Origin: Caenorhabditis remanei
Taxonomy: Eukaryota; Nematoda; Chromadorea; Rhabditida; Rhabditidae
Assembly: GCF_010183535.1 (NCBI RefSeq)
Contig: NW_026526144.1
Span: 186,001 to 250,000 of the forward strand
Direction of reading: 5' to 3'
DNA length: 64,000 bases
Below, piece by piece: positions 32,429-43,748 of the stretch (its first letter is position 1; every line of letters starts with the position of its first letter). The translations under genes were made by a program, and so were the position numbers. The notes below the pieces were generated by a model. That model saw only the letters and a program-made list of their open reading frames with translations, made no database searches and had not been told where the DNA came from.

Positions 32429-32773
32429 TTTTGCCTTTTTTATTCTTCATTTACATTATCGAAAACTGCTTATGAATGTGTTCGTTTGATTTTTAATACT
32501 GTTTTCATCAATAAAACAATCCATTTCATATGTTTATTTCAAGAATTAAGAAAAAAATTATTTTTCGCTCCAATTTTTTTTTCCATTTGCAAAAATTTGC
32601 AAAACATTCATAAAATTATTGATTATTGATTTTCCTCATTTTCACGTTTGATTCATATTCGAGAAATGAAATCTACCAAGAAATTCATTTTGAAACTCTG
32701 ATTCGGGTTACTGTCGATTTTTTTCAAATAGCGAAAATGAAATGTTCAAAACACTTATTTTCGAATTCTTTTT

Positions 32774-32876
32774 AGTTATTTTGTCTCCCCTAAAGGAGAC
32801 GTTCCAAAATTTATAGCTAACGCCAAATTTCTTTGGGTCAGTTTTCGGGCGTACCTCAAACTTGGGTAATTAAACC
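32774..32876 (-). ncRNA. sls-1: SL1 RNA, intact copy 11
   Basis: Complete. Confidence 0.95.
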
Positions 32877-33234
32877 GAAGCTATCGGTGTGTCTCTAGAC
32901 TTACGCAAACGCAGCGGCCGACACCAATCGAGGCTCGCGACCGTCACTATCTTTTCACTACTCTTCTTCTTCTTCTTCACTTCCCAAAATTACCTATCCA
33001 AACTTGGGTAATTAATTCGGGACACACACTAACTCTCAAACTTGGGTAATTAATTATTGAAAAAGTCTCAAACTTGGGTAATTAAGTCTTTACACAAACT
33101 CTCGAACTTGGGTAATTCTACCCACTTTCATCGAGTTGTCATCATCTCACTACCACTCCTCCTCCTCTCTAACCGCCATCGATTCTTTCCGATTTCCTCC
33201 CCATTTTTATACGAAGATTGGCGTTGAGAGAAAT

Positions 33235-33353
33235 GCTTACGACCATATCACGTTGAATGCACGCCATCCCGTCCGATCTGGCAAGTTAAGCAACGTTGAG
33301 TCCAGTTAGTACTTGGATCGGAGACGGCCTGGGAATCCTGGATGTTGTAAGCT
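33235..33353 (+). rRNA. rrn-4: 5S rRNA, copy 14
   Basis: Complete; last before the second NeSL insertion. Confidence 0.97.
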
Positions 33354-33698
33354 TTTTGCCTTTTTTATTCTTCATTTACATTATCGAAAACTGCTTATGA
33401 ATGTGTTCGTTTGATTTTTAATACTGTTTTCATCAATAAAACAATCCATTTCATATGTTTATTTCAAGAATTAAGAAAAAAATTATTTTTCGCTCCAATT
33501 TTTTTTTCCATTTGCAAAAATTTGCAAAACATTCATAAAATTATTGATTATTGATTTTCCTCATTTTCACGTTTGATTCATATTCGAGAAATGAAATCTA
33601 CCAAGAAATTCATTTTGAAACTCTGATTCGGGTTACTGTCGATTTTTTTCAAATAGCGAAAATGAAATGTTCAAAACACTTATTTTCGAATTCTTTTT

Positions 33699-33801
33699 AG
33701 TTATTTTGTCTCCCCTAAAGGAGACGTTCCAAAATTTATAGCTAACGCTAAATTTCTTTGGGTCAGTTTTCGGGCGTACCTCAAACTTGGGTAATTAAAC
33801 C
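33699..33801 (-). ncRNA. sls-1: SL1 RNA, intact copy 12, one-base variant
   Basis: Complete except for one substitution at 33749 (C to T on the + strand, G to A in the RNA), in the TTTGGCGTTAGC stretch before the Sm site. All other intact copies carry C. Confidence 0.94.
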
Positions 33802-34117
33802 GAAGCTATCGGTGTGTCTCTAGACTTACGCAAACGCAGCGGCCGACACCAATCGAGGCTCGCGACCGTCACTATCTTTTCACTACTCTTCTTCTTCTTC
33901 TTCACTTCCCAAAATTACCTATCCAAACTTGGGTAATTAATTCGGGACACACAATGGCGAGCCTGCTACAGCGGCGGGAGTCTACCTCACGGTAGGTCCG
34001 CTAGCTGTGATGTAAGAAATCATTAAACTCTTCATCAGTTTGGTTCATTTGTACAAAGTGGGTTTGTGCAGATGGGTCGAGTTCAGGGAACCCCAGGGTC
34101 TATGTGTTCATCACTAC

Positions 34118-34712
34118 CAGAGCTGTGCGGAAGTGAAATTTTTTGAAAAGGAAGAAGGAAGAAGGAAGAAGGAAGTGAAATTTTTAAAAAGGAAGAAGGA
34201 AGAAGGAAGAAGGAAGTAACTTTTTCAAAAGGGAAGAAGGAAGAAGGAATAAAAAGTGAAAAAAGCCCGGAAGAAGGAAGAAGGAAGGAAGAAGGAAGGA
34301 AGAAGGAAGGAAGAAGGAAGGAAGAAGGAAGGAAGAAGGAAGGAAGAAGGAAGGAAGAAAGAAGTTGGGTTCCGAACCGGGAAATCGGAAGTTAATTTTG
34401 AAAATGACAAATTTGAGGAAACTTTTTTCTAGTCATCTCTGAAAACGAATTTTGATGTTGTTTCATACGAAATTCCGTCAAAACCACCAAAATTCCGCCA
34501 AAATTCCGTCGAAAATTACAAAATTTCAGTAAACTTTTCAACAGAAGAAGGAACAAGGAAGAAGGAAATAAAATTTCCTTGAAAAGGGAAGAAGGAAGAA
34601 GGAAGAAGGAAGTAAATTTTTCAAAAGGGAAGAAGGAAGAAGGAATAAAAAAGTGAAAAAAGCCCGGAAGAAGGAAGAAGGAAGTCGAAGGAAGGAATTC
34701 CGCACAGCTCTG
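34118..34712. mobile_element. hAT-like MITE, 595 bp, purine-rich
   Basis: The ends CAGAGCTGTGCGGAA and TTCCGCACAGCTCTG are exact inverted repeats. ATCACTAC is duplicated at 34110-34117 and 34713-34720; an 8-bp duplication with CAG ends is typical of hAT transposons. The interior is mostly GGAAGAAGGAAGAA on the + strand, with a 150-bp non-repetitive middle. No transposase. Long frames on the minus strand (34225-34410, 34538-34771) are translations of this simple repeat. Confidence 0.9.
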
Positions 34713-35185
34713 ATCACTACTATGCTGGTCAGTAGCTGCTTTGATGGTTTCGGACCCTGGGTATTTACCATCCCCCTCCCTTATATGAACAATGATTATT
34801 ATCAGATCAGGATTCCTCCAACTATGTCATAGTCGTCGGGTGTTGGCACACCACTGACTATGACGGAGTTTCCCGCCAGGAGCCTCACGGCCTTCAACTT
34901 TCCCTTTCAGGTTTGCACCCTCCAGATCGAGTCGGCATCCAACCGGTCCGCGCGTGTGTTCTTCAGGCCAGAGCTCTATTTCAGATCTAGAGACAGAGAC
35001 CATCCGAAACACAATGCCAGATCAGATTGCGGTGGTTGGGCATCCTTACTTCCGGGTCGCTACCCAACTCCTCCCTACCGCCCACACGGAGAGTACCGGA
35101 AGATACTCTCCCCCAATGAGGAGCCGGTTTAGCTGTTAGCTAATGCCGACTTTGATTTTGATGTTGGGGGCTTATCTGACGGTAT

Positions 35186-38100
35186 TCACCGTGAGACGCC
35201 TTGTCCAACGTTTTCTTGGAAGAACTGGTTCTGGCTGTTTTTGCCTGTTTGCCGAGCACCAGTTTGTTTTTTGGATCCTCGCCAATTTTTGCCTTTTTTG
35301 GACTTTGATCTTCTCTTTTTCTCTTCCTCCGATCTTTTCTCCTCCGGCCTTGTTTTAAAAGGCTGGAATCGATCTGAGACCTGGACATTATCCATCGGTT
35401 CGTCTCCGAATCTGACTTCCTGCTGGTCTTTTCTGCAGTACAGTTCGGTCACGATTTTGTAGCTATCTCCGAAGATATGCCTCCAGTAGATTTGTTTGGA
35501 AGATTCAAGAGCAATCATGGAGATGTCCGGGATCAAGTTTCTGATTTGCCCATCGGAAAGACCCAGCATTCTCAGAGAGTTTGAGGTGTCTGGCCAGTAG
35601 GATCCAAGACTTCCAACCACTAGTGGAAGGATTACTGCTCTCTTTCCCAGTCTTGCGAAGTAATCAATAAAGTGACTGTACTTTTTCATCTTCCAGTCCC
35701 ACGCGGCTTCAATCGCAACAACTCCATTTTCGTATGGTACCGTAACATCCGCTAGTAGGACTTCCGGTCCATCTTTCTGTATCATGATGATATCTGGACG
35801 CTCTCTGGTTGGTCCGGGCTCCGTATCCACCATTATGTCATAGAAGTTGTTGTTTTTTCTTCCTTTTATCACCTCTTGCAGGATTCTGTTTAAGACACGA
35901 TCATGCCTCTGGGTGATTCCAGTTGAAAAGTTGTATTTGCAATGCTGGAGGATGTGAGCCTGGGACTCGCATTCGTAGCCGCACCACCTGCAGTTTTTCG
36001 GAAGTTCTTTACTGAAGTTATTTCCATTGCAGACCAGCTGGCTCAGCCGTGCTGGGTGTACGAACTTTTGGGTGGATATGCTGCAGTTCTTTCCATCATT
36101 GACAAACTTATTCGATTGTGGGTGAAGTTGGAGCACTTGCACAACCTTGCTTTTGACTGGCTTGATTTCCAAGAAGGTCTTGAGCAACGCCGCTTTCACC
36201 AAGTCTTTCAGCTTCGTCACCAGTTTCATACTGTCAGCTTTCGAGAATACTTTGATCTGTGAGTTTTCTGATGCTTGTACTTCTAAAGCAATTTCACCAT
36301 TTTCTGGGATGAATCTCATTGACTTAAGCGGTGCTCCTTGATTAACGCTGAGCGTTCGAATAGCTTCGTTCATTCTCGAGAAGAGGCTGTAACCTCCTTT
36401 CGTGATTGCTTTCTTGGTGTTCAGGTACTCGCACTGCTCTTCGAGCGTAACTTTCTGGGTTTTCAGTCCCATCACCTTCGCCGTGATTCTGCTCAACGCT
36501 TTCTTGTGGATGGAGGAGATGTATTCGTCGTCTGACCACAGTTTGAACAGTGTAGACGCCAAGAACGTTATGAGACACGTGAATCGAGGAGACAAGACTC
36601 CGAGTCCTCCATTCTTCACCGGAATTTGGAGATATTCGAGTGGTGATCCTCGAATAGGGATGTTGTGATACATCTTCACACTTTTCATGACTGTGTTCTC
36701 AAACTCCTTTAACTCCGTCAGCTTTGGAGTGGCGTTTCTGAACATGTGTTGCAGTCTCGGCAGAATGAATGCCTTTAGCACATCAAGTTTCTGGTTCGGC
36801 GCCAGGTCTGTGTCGTGGACCTTTTGGAGTTCCGCGGCTATCTGAGTCAGGGATTCTGATTCCGAGGCTCTACCACCGTTTCCTGTTTTGACTCCGAGAT
36901 ACTTGTAGGTATCCCCATCCTTCATAGTCCGAATGGCCATTCCTTGAATCTTGATTCGTGCAAACTGGTCAACACTTCCTTTTTTGATTGTCAGTGAAGC
37001 ACACTTCTTTGGCTTGAAAATCAGGGCAACACTTCGACAATCCTTGTCCAGTTGATTGAGCATATCTTGCATCTCTTCCTTGTTGTTGGTAAGGATGGCA
37101 AGATCATCAGCGAACGCCAGACACCGTACGTCATTGCTCACGCAACTGTAACCTATCTTTCTCGCCTGGTGTCTTCGGATGATGCCTTCGAGACAGATGT
37201 TGAATAAAGTCGGTGAGATGGGATCACCCTGTTTAACTCCGGCTTCAATCATGATGTTCTGAGTTTTCTGCTCCGCTGTCTTGACTCTCATTGACGATCC
37301 ATTATACATGTCACTGATTATGTTGATAACTGATGCAGGATACCCGAATGAGGCAAGTGATCTTCTGATCAACTCATGTGGCACGCTTCCGAAAGCATTT
37401 GTCAAGTCTAGCCATGCGCATGACAGGTTTCGGTTGAGAACTGTGGCAGTGTCTATGCACATCCGCAGAATTCCGATCGATTCGTTGCACCCATCGATTG
37501 CCTGGAAGCCTCGTTGGCATCTACTGATGACTCCTGGAACTGAGGAGATTCTCCTATTCCAGACTGAGGAGTAAAGTTTGTAAACAGTAGCCATCAGAGA
37601 GATGGGTCTCCAATTCTCTGGCTTCTTTCTTTCCTCTTCAGTGCAGTCTTTCGGTAGCAGAACCGTTTCCGCTTCTTTCCAGTGGCTCGGAATCTTTCCG
37701 TGTTGTCGACATTCATCGAACAACATCGCCAGACGTTCTCCTTCCGGATCAAACCATTTCAGATCACTGTACTTCACTCCATCAGTTCCGGGAGAGGTAT
37801 CTTTGATCTTCGCAAGTATGGCTTTCACTTCTCCTGACGAGATCGGATCTTCAATGCTTGGGTCCACTTTTGCTCTTTTGATTCCACTGCACACAGTATT
37901 CAATGCTTCTTCTGTTACTGGTTGTGCTTTCAGGGTATGCCTGAAGTGGTTTTCCACGACGTTAATATCAATTTCACATTGTGCGGAGTGTTTCCCAATT
38001 ATCACATTGAAAGTCTTTGCTCGGTTCTTGGCATACTGGATTCTGAGCGGCTCGTTAGATTCTTTTACAAATCGATCTTTTGGTTTCACCGCTTCTGTCC

Positions 38101-39280
38101 TTCTGCTCGTCTGCGTCGCCATCTCACCTTCATTCAGCAATGGTGGTGGGCATCTTGCAGTTATCTTATCTACCAGATACTTGTTTCCATTGTTTGCCTT
38201 GAGGATGGCGGCAGTGAGTGAGTCGGCAATCCAGGTTAGTGTCTGGATGTTAGACCCTTGCTCTTGGTACGATTCCATTTGTCTATCGAACCAAGTTCTC
38301 ACTTGCTCAATGAGCTTCGCCGGCTCCCCTTTTGGTTGAACTTTCTTCGTCGGCCCCCCTTTTGGCTGAGCTTTCTTCGACGACTCCCCTTTTGGCTGAG
38401 TTGTCTTTGCCTGCAGATTCTTTTTGCCATACTTTCCCTTCCTCTTTGACGTTTGCTTTTTCGTCACTTCTGGGCTAACAATTCTCATTGCTGGCAGGCT
38501 TGGAGTCACTTTCGGTTCCGTAGTGGGCTCTTCTGCTGGTGGACTGTTGCTCGTCACCTCCATCTCTTCAGTTTCTCCTGCAAGTGGCAGAAACTTTCCA
38601 GGTGAGACGACTTTGATCTCTGGACCAATGAATTGTCTCTTGGCTTCTGGAGAGATGTTTGGTGATCGTTCAGTTACCACTCCCCTCTTTCTAGTATTTC
38701 CCACCACTTTCCAGCCTTCATCTTGTTCTGGCTCGCGACTCTTCGGTGTCTCTTGATGCTGTGGAATAGGATCCACTTCCATGTTTCCTACATCCATCAT
38801 CGGTGTAGCTGAACGAGAACACGTCGGACAGACGGCACACTGGCTGCTTCGACTTGTGGGTCGACTTTGGGCGAAACTTTTTCCCGGAGAGTTATAATAT
38901 TTGATTTTTTCAGCAAATATCTCGTAGTTGGGTTTCAGTTCTTCAAGGAGATTTCTTCGGAAGTTTTTCACGTCTTCCTCTACTTCCTCCATTTCCCATT
39001 CGGTATCTTGGATGAAGGCTTCCGCCATTTTTATCACAAATACCCCACAGTTGTAGCTGTCTCTTTGTCTTGGCTGTTCATCCTGTTCCTTTGGGATAAT
39101 CAGTCCAAGTTCGTTCACCAACTCTTCAATATAACTACTCATTCGCGATCCAGTCGGATCATAGAATGCAGCAATTCCATTCGAGATGGTCAAGAGCGTC
39201 CAGTGTTCGTCTGCACAGATCGGAAACACGACTCTGTTCTTTCCGTCTTCCAGATTCCTCTGGATAAGTGGGACTAGGTC
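35186..39280 (-). CDS. NeSL polyprotein, 5'-truncated (Ulp1, RT, endonuclease)
   Basis: About 1,364 residues are open from the truncation to a TAG-type stop at 35186; the start codon and zinc fingers are lost. Remaining domains: the Ulp1 protease catalytic part with His, Asp and Cys (YNCGVF); a Lys/Gln-rich linker; a non-LTR RT with FADD at residues 725-728 counted from 39286; a CCHC zinc motif starting CRWC at residue 1099; and a restriction-like endonuclease with RPD (Asp about 1165) and ADVT (Asp about 1180), as in R2 and NeSL elements. This is the best view of the element's 3' coding half. Without its promoter and start it is probably silent. Confidence 0.92.
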   Translation of the reverse strand, partial: DLVPLIQRNLEDGKNRVVFPICADEHWTLLTISNGIAAFYDPTGSRMSSYIEELVNELGLIIPKEQDEQPRQRDSYNCGVFVIKMAEAFIQDTEWEMEEVEEDVKNFRRNLLEELKPNYEIFAEKIKYYNSPGKSFAQSRPTSRSSQCAVCPTCSRSATPMMDVGNMEVDPIPQHQETPKSREPEQDEGWKVVGNTRKRGVVTERSPNISPEAKRQFIGPEIKVVSPGKFLPLAGETEEMEVTSNSPPAEEPTTEPKVTPSLPAMRIVSPEVTKKQTSKRKGKYGKKNLQAKTTQPKGESSKKAQPKGGPTKKVQPKGEPAKLIEQVRTWFDRQMESYQEQGSNIQTLTWIADSLTAAILKANNGNKYLVDKITARCPPPLLNEGEMATQTSRRTEAVKPKDRFVKESNEPLRIQYAKNRAKTFNVIIGKHSAQCEIDINVVENHFRHTLKAQPVTEEALNTVCSGIKRAKVDPSIEDPISSGEVKAILAKIKDTSPGTDGVKYSDLKWFDPEGERLAMLFDECRQHGKIPSHWKEAETVLLPKDCTEEERKKPENWRPISLMATVYKLYSSVWNRRISSVPGVISRCQRGFQAIDGCNESIGILRMCIDTATVLNRNLSCAWLDLTNAFGSVPHELIRRSLASFGYPASVINIISDMYNGSSMRVKTAEQKTQNIMIEAGVKQGDPISPTLFNICLEGIIRRHQARKIGYSCVSNDVRCLAFADDLAILTNNKEEMQDMLNQLDKDCRSVALIFKPKKCASLTIKKGSVDQFARIKIQGMAIRTMKDGDTYKYLGVKTGNGGRASESESLTQIAAELQKVHDTDLAPNQKLDVLKAFILPRLQHMFRNATPKLTELKEFENTVMKSVKMYHNIPIRGSPLEYLQIPVKNGGLGVLSPRFTCLITFLASTLFKLWSDDEYISSIHKKALSRITAKVMGLKTQKVTLEEQCEYLNTKKAITKGGYSLFSRMNEAIRTLSVNQGAPLKSMRFIPENGEIALEVQASENSQIKVFSKADSMKLVTKLKDLVKAALLKTFLEIKPVKSKVVQVLQLHPQSNKFVNDGKNCSISTQKFVHPARLSQLVCNGNNFSKELPKNCRWCGYECESQAHILQHCKYNFSTGITQRHDRVLNRILQEVIKGRKNNNFYDIMVDTEPGPTRERPDIIMIQKDGPEVLLADVTVPYENGVVAIEAAWDWKMKKYSHFIDYFARLGKRAVILPLVVGSLGSYWPDTSNSLRMLGLSDGQIRNLIPDISMIALESSKQIYWRHIFGDSYKIVTELYCRKDQQEVRFGDEPMDNVQVSDRFQPFKTRPEEKRSEEEKKRRSKSKKGKNWRGSKKQTGARQTGKNSQNQFFQENVGQGVSR

Positions 39281-39481
39281 TCTCAAACTTGGGTAATTAA
39301 TTATTGAAAAAGTCTCAAACTTGGGTAATTAAGTCTTTACACAAACTCTCGAACTTGGGTAATTCTACCCACTTTCATCGAGTTGTCATCATCTCACTAC
39401 CACTCCTCCTCCTCTCTAACCGCCATCGATTCTTTCCGATTTCCTCCCCATTTTTATACGAAGATTGGCGTTGAGAGAAAT

Positions 39482-39600
39482 GCTTACGACCATATCACGT
39501 TGAATGCACGCCATCCCGTCCGATCTGGCAAGTTAAGCAACGTTGAGTCCAGTTAGTACTTGGATCGGAGACGGCCTGGGAATCCTGGATGTTGTAAGCT
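39482..39600 (+). rRNA. rrn-4: 5S rRNA, copy 15
   Basis: Complete. Confidence 0.97.
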
Positions 39601-39945
39601 TTTTGCCTTTTTTATTCTTCATTTACATTATCGAAAACTGCTTATGAATGTGTTCGTTTGATTTTTAATACTGTTTTCATCAATAAAACAATCCATTTCA
39701 TATGTTTATTTCAAGAATTAAGAAAAAAATTATTTTTCGCTCCAATTTTTTTTTCCATTTGCAAAAATTTGCAAAACATTCATAAAATTATTGATTATTG
39801 ATTTTCCTCATTTTCACGTTTGATTCATATTCGAGAAATGAAATCTACCAAGAAATTCATTTTGAAACTCTGATTCGGGTTACTGTCGATTTTTTTCAAA
39901 TAGCGAAAATGAAATGTTCAAAACACTTATTTTCGAATTCTTTTT

Positions 39946-40048
39946 AGTTATTTTGTCTCCCCTAAAGGAGACGTTCCAAAATTTATAGCTAACGCCAAAT
40001 TTCTTTGGGTCAGTTTTCGGGCGTACCTCAAACTTGGGTAATTAAACC
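39946..40048 (-). ncRNA. sls-1: SL1 RNA, intact copy 13
   Basis: Complete. Confidence 0.95.
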
Positions 40049-40406
40049 GAAGCTATCGGTGTGTCTCTAGACTTACGCAAACGCAGCGGCCGACACCAAT
40101 CGAGGCTCGCGACCGTCACTATCTTTTCACTACTCTTCTTCTTCTTCTTCACTTCCCAAAATTACCTATCCAAACTTGGGTAATTAATTCGGGACACACA
40201 CTAACTCTCAAACTTGGGTAATTAATTATTGAAAAAGTCTCAAACTTGGGTAATTAAGTCTTTACACAAACTCTCGAACTTGGGTAATTCTACCCACTTT
40301 CATCGAGTTGTCATCATCTCACTACCACTCCTCCTCCTCTCTAACCGCCATCGATTCTTTCCGATTTCCTCCCCATTTTTATACGAAGATTGGCGTTGAG
40401 AGAAAT

Positions 40407-40525
40407 GCTTACGACCATATCACGTTGAATGCACGCCATCCCGTCCGATCTGGCAAGTTAAGCAACGTTGAGTCCAGTTAGTACTTGGATCGGAGACGGC
40501 CTGGGAATCCTGGATGTTGTAAGCT
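40407..40525 (+). rRNA. rrn-4: 5S rRNA, copy 16
   Basis: Complete. Confidence 0.97.
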
Positions 40526-40870
40526 TTTTGCCTTTTTTATTCTTCATTTACATTATCGAAAACTGCTTATGAATGTGTTCGTTTGATTTTTAATACTGTT
40601 TTCATCAATAAAACAATCCATTTCATATGTTTATTTCAAGAATTAAGAAAAAAATTATTTTTCGCTCCAATTTTTTTTTCCATTTGCAAAAATTTGCAAA
40701 ACATTCATAAAATTATTGATTATTGATTTTCCTCATTTTCACGTTTGATTCATATTCGAGAAATGAAATCTACCAAGAAATTCATTTTGAAACTCTGATT
40801 CGGGTTACTGTCGATTTTTTTCAAATAGCGAAAATGAAATGTTCAAAACACTTATTTTCGAATTCTTTTT

Positions 40871-40973
40871 AGTTATTTTGTCTCCCCTAAAGGAGACGTT
40901 CCAAAATTTATAGCTAACGCCAAATTTCTTTGGGTCAGTTTTCGGGCGTACCTCAAACTTGGGTAATTAAACC
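40871..40973 (-). ncRNA. sls-1: SL1 RNA, intact copy 14
   Basis: Complete. Confidence 0.95.
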
Positions 40974-41044
40974 GAAGCTATCGGTGTGTCTCTAGACTTA
41001 CGCAAACGCAGCGGCCGACACCAATCGAGGCTCGCGACCGTCAC
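40974..41044 (-). promoter_or_regulatory. SL1 promoter region (representative)
   Basis: The block GCGGCCGACACCAATCGAGG and CGCGACCG (41011-41044), 38-71 bp upstream of the leader, is the part conserved with the diverged copy at 4121-4200. It is the likely proximal sequence element. The same block lies upstream of every SL1 gene listed. Confidence 0.65.
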
Positions 41045-41093
41045 TATCTTTTCACTACTCTTCTTCTTCTTCTTCACTTCCCAAAATTACCTA

Positions 41094-41215
41094 TCCAAAC
41101 TTGGGTAATTAATTCGGGACACACACTAACTCTCAAACTTGGGTAATTAATTATTGAAAAAGTCTCAAACTTGGGTAATTAAGTCTTTACACAAACTCTC
41201 GAACTTGGGTAATTC
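41094..41215 (-). repeat. Four SL1-leader-like cassettes (representative spacer)
   Basis: Each cassette contains AACTTGGGTAATT, the core of the SL1 exon reverse complement, in the same orientation as SL1. They lack the first bases of the leader, a splice donor and an RNA body. The cluster recurs in every standard spacer. Confidence 0.9.
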
Positions 41216-41331
41216 TACCCACTTTCATCGAGTTGTCATCATCTCACTACCACTCCTCCTCCTCTCTAACCGCCATCGATTCTTTCCGATTTCCTCCCCA
41301 TTTTTATACGAAGATTGGCGTTGAGAGAAAT

Positions 41332-41450
41332 GCTTACGACCATATCACGTTGAATGCACGCCATCCCGTCCGATCTGGCAAGTTAAGCAACGTTGAGTCC
41401 AGTTAGTACTTGGATCGGAGACGGCCTGGGAATCCTGGATGTTGTAAGCT
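41332..41450 (+). rRNA. rrn-4: 5S rRNA, copy 17
   Basis: Complete. Confidence 0.97.
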
Positions 41451-41795
41451 TTTTGCCTTTTTTATTCTTCATTTACATTATCGAAAACTGCTTATGAATG
41501 TGTTCGTTTGATTTTTAATACTGTTTTCATCAATAAAACAATCCATTTCATATGTTTATTTCAAGAATTAAGAAAAAAATTATTTTTCGCTCCAATTTTT
41601 TTTTCCATTTGCAAAAATTTGCAAAACATTCATAAAATTATTGATTATTGATTTTCCTCATTTTCACGTTTGATTCATATTCGAGAAATGAAATCTACCA
41701 AGAAATTCATTTTGAAACTCTGATTCGGGTTACTGTCGATTTTTTTCAAATAGCGAAAATGAAATGTTCAAAACACTTATTTTCGAATTCTTTTT

Positions 41796-41898
41796 AGTTA
41801 TTTTGTCTCCCCTAAAGGAGACGTTCCAAAATTTATAGCTAACGCCAAATTTCTTTGGGTCAGTTTTCGGGCGTACCTCAAACTTGGGTAATTAAACC
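41796..41898 (-). ncRNA. sls-1: SL1 RNA, intact copy 15
   Basis: Complete. Confidence 0.95.
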
Positions 41899-42256
41899 GA
41901 AGCTATCGGTGTGTCTCTAGACTTACGCAAACGCAGCGGCCGACACCAATCGAGGCTCGCGACCGTCACTATCTTTTCACTACTCTTCTTCTTCTTCTTC
42001 ACTTCCCAAAATTACCTATCCAAACTTGGGTAATTAATTCGGGACACACACTAACTCTCAAACTTGGGTAATTAATTATTGAAAAAGTCTCAAACTTGGG
42101 TAATTAAGTCTTTACACAAACTCTCGAACTTGGGTAATTCTACCCACTTTCATCGAGTTGTCATCATCTCACTACCACTCCTCCTCCTCTCTAACCGCCA
42201 TCGATTCTTTCCGATTTCCTCCCCATTTTTATACGAAGATTGGCGTTGAGAGAAAT

Positions 42257-42375
42257 GCTTACGACCATATCACGTTGAATGCACGCCATCCCGTCCGATC
42301 TGGCAAGTTAAGCAACGTTGAGTCCAGTTAGTACTTGGATCGGAGACGGCCTGGGAATCCTGGATGTTGTAAGCT
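42257..42375 (+). rRNA. rrn-4: 5S rRNA, copy 18
   Basis: Complete. Confidence 0.97.
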
Positions 42376-42720
42376 TTTTGCCTTTTTTATTCTTCATTTA
42401 CATTATCGAAAACTGCTTATGAATGTGTTCGTTTGATTTTTAATACTGTTTTCATCAATAAAACAATCCATTTCATATGTTTATTTCAAGAATTAAGAAA
42501 AAAATTATTTTTCGCTCCAATTTTTTTTTCCATTTGCAAAAATTTGCAAAACATTCATAAAATTATTGATTATTGATTTTCCTCATTTTCACGTTTGATT
42601 CATATTCGAGAAATGAAATCTACCAAGAAATTCATTTTGAAACTCTGATTCGGGTTACTGTCGATTTTTTTCAAATAGCGAAAATGAAATGTTCAAAACA
42701 CTTATTTTCGAATTCTTTTT

Positions 42721-42823
42721 AGTTATTTTGTCTCCCCTAAAGGAGACGTTCCAAAATTTATAGCTAACGCCAAATTTCTTTGGGTCAGTTTTCGGGCGTA
42801 CCTCAAACTTGGGTAATTAAACC
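42721..42823 (-). ncRNA. sls-1: SL1 RNA, intact copy 16
   Basis: Complete. Confidence 0.95.
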
Positions 42824-43181
42824 GAAGCTATCGGTGTGTCTCTAGACTTACGCAAACGCAGCGGCCGACACCAATCGAGGCTCGCGACCGTCACTATCTT
42901 TTCACTACTCTTCTTCTTCTTCTTCACTTCCCAAAATTACCTATCCAAACTTGGGTAATTAATTCGGGACACACACTAACTCTCAAACTTGGGTAATTAA
43001 TTATTGAAAAAGTCTCAAACTTGGGTAATTAAGTCTTTACACAAACTCTCGAACTTGGGTAATTCTACCCACTTTCATCGAGTTGTCATCATCTCACTAC
43101 CACTCCTCCTCCTCTCTAACCGCCATCGATTCTTTCCGATTTCCTCCCCATTTTTATACGAAGATTGGCGTTGAGAGAAAT

Positions 43182-43300
43182 GCTTACGACCATATCACGT
43201 TGAATGCACGCCATCCCGTCCGATCTGGCAAGTTAAGCAACGTTGAGTCCAGTTAGTACTTGGATCGGAGACGGCCTGGGAATCCTGGATGTTGTAAGCT
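43182..43300 (+). rRNA. rrn-4: 5S rRNA, copy 19
   Basis: Complete. Confidence 0.97.
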
Positions 43301-43645
43301 TTTTGCCTTTTTTATTCTTCATTTACATTATCGAAAACTGCTTATGAATGTGTTCGTTTGATTTTTAATACTGTTTTCATCAATAAAACAATCCATTTCA
43401 TATGTTTATTTCAAGAATTAAGAAAAAAATTATTTTTCGCTCCAATTTTTTTTTCCATTTGCAAAAATTTGCAAAACATTCATAAAATTATTGATTATTG
43501 ATTTTCCTCATTTTCACGTTTGATTCATATTCGAGAAATGAAATCTACCAAGAAATTCATTTTGAAACTCTGATTCGGGTTACTGTCGATTTTTTTCAAA
43601 TAGCGAAAATGAAATGTTCAAAACACTTATTTTCGAATTCTTTTT

Positions 43646-43748
43646 AGTTATTTTGTCTCCCCTAAAGGAGACGTTCCAAAATTTATAGCTAACGCCAAAT
43701 TTCTTTGGGTCAGTTTTCGGGCGTACCTCAAACTTGGGTAATTAAACC
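43646..43748 (-). ncRNA. sls-1: SL1 RNA, intact copy 17
   Basis: Complete. Confidence 0.95.

Larger units (their letters stand above)
27547..33955. repeat. 5S/SL1 array block, seven units
   Basis: 5S starts are spaced 925, 918, 925, 925, 917 and 925 bp. The units at 28625 and 31393 share a 7-bp deletion in the TTATTGATTATTGATT stretch. Each spacer holds four leader-like cassettes and no gene; the frame 31569-31850 is a spacer by-product. Confidence 0.96.
33956..39280 (-). mobile_element. NeSL-type retrotransposon, 5'-truncated but with full RT and endonuclease
   Basis: The 3' end is at 33956 (GGCGAGCCTGCT on the + strand) and the 5' truncation at 39280. Both ends sit in the spacer: the left flank is CGGGACACACA and the right flank is the cassette TCTCAAACTTGGG. 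This copy therefore landed beside a degenerate SL1-leader cassette and not in an SL1 gene; about five target bases are missing. The 3' UTR (33956-35185) carries a hAT-like MITE. Confidence 0.9.

Noticed and set aside
34225..34771. Ser/Phe/Leu-rich minus-strand proteins
   Set aside because: Translation of the GGAAGAA simple repeat inside the hAT-like MITE.
41094..41215. CRISPR-like appearance of regularly spaced AACTTGGGTAATT repeats
   Set aside because: Spacers are identical between units, the host is a nematode, and the motif is the SL1 leader.
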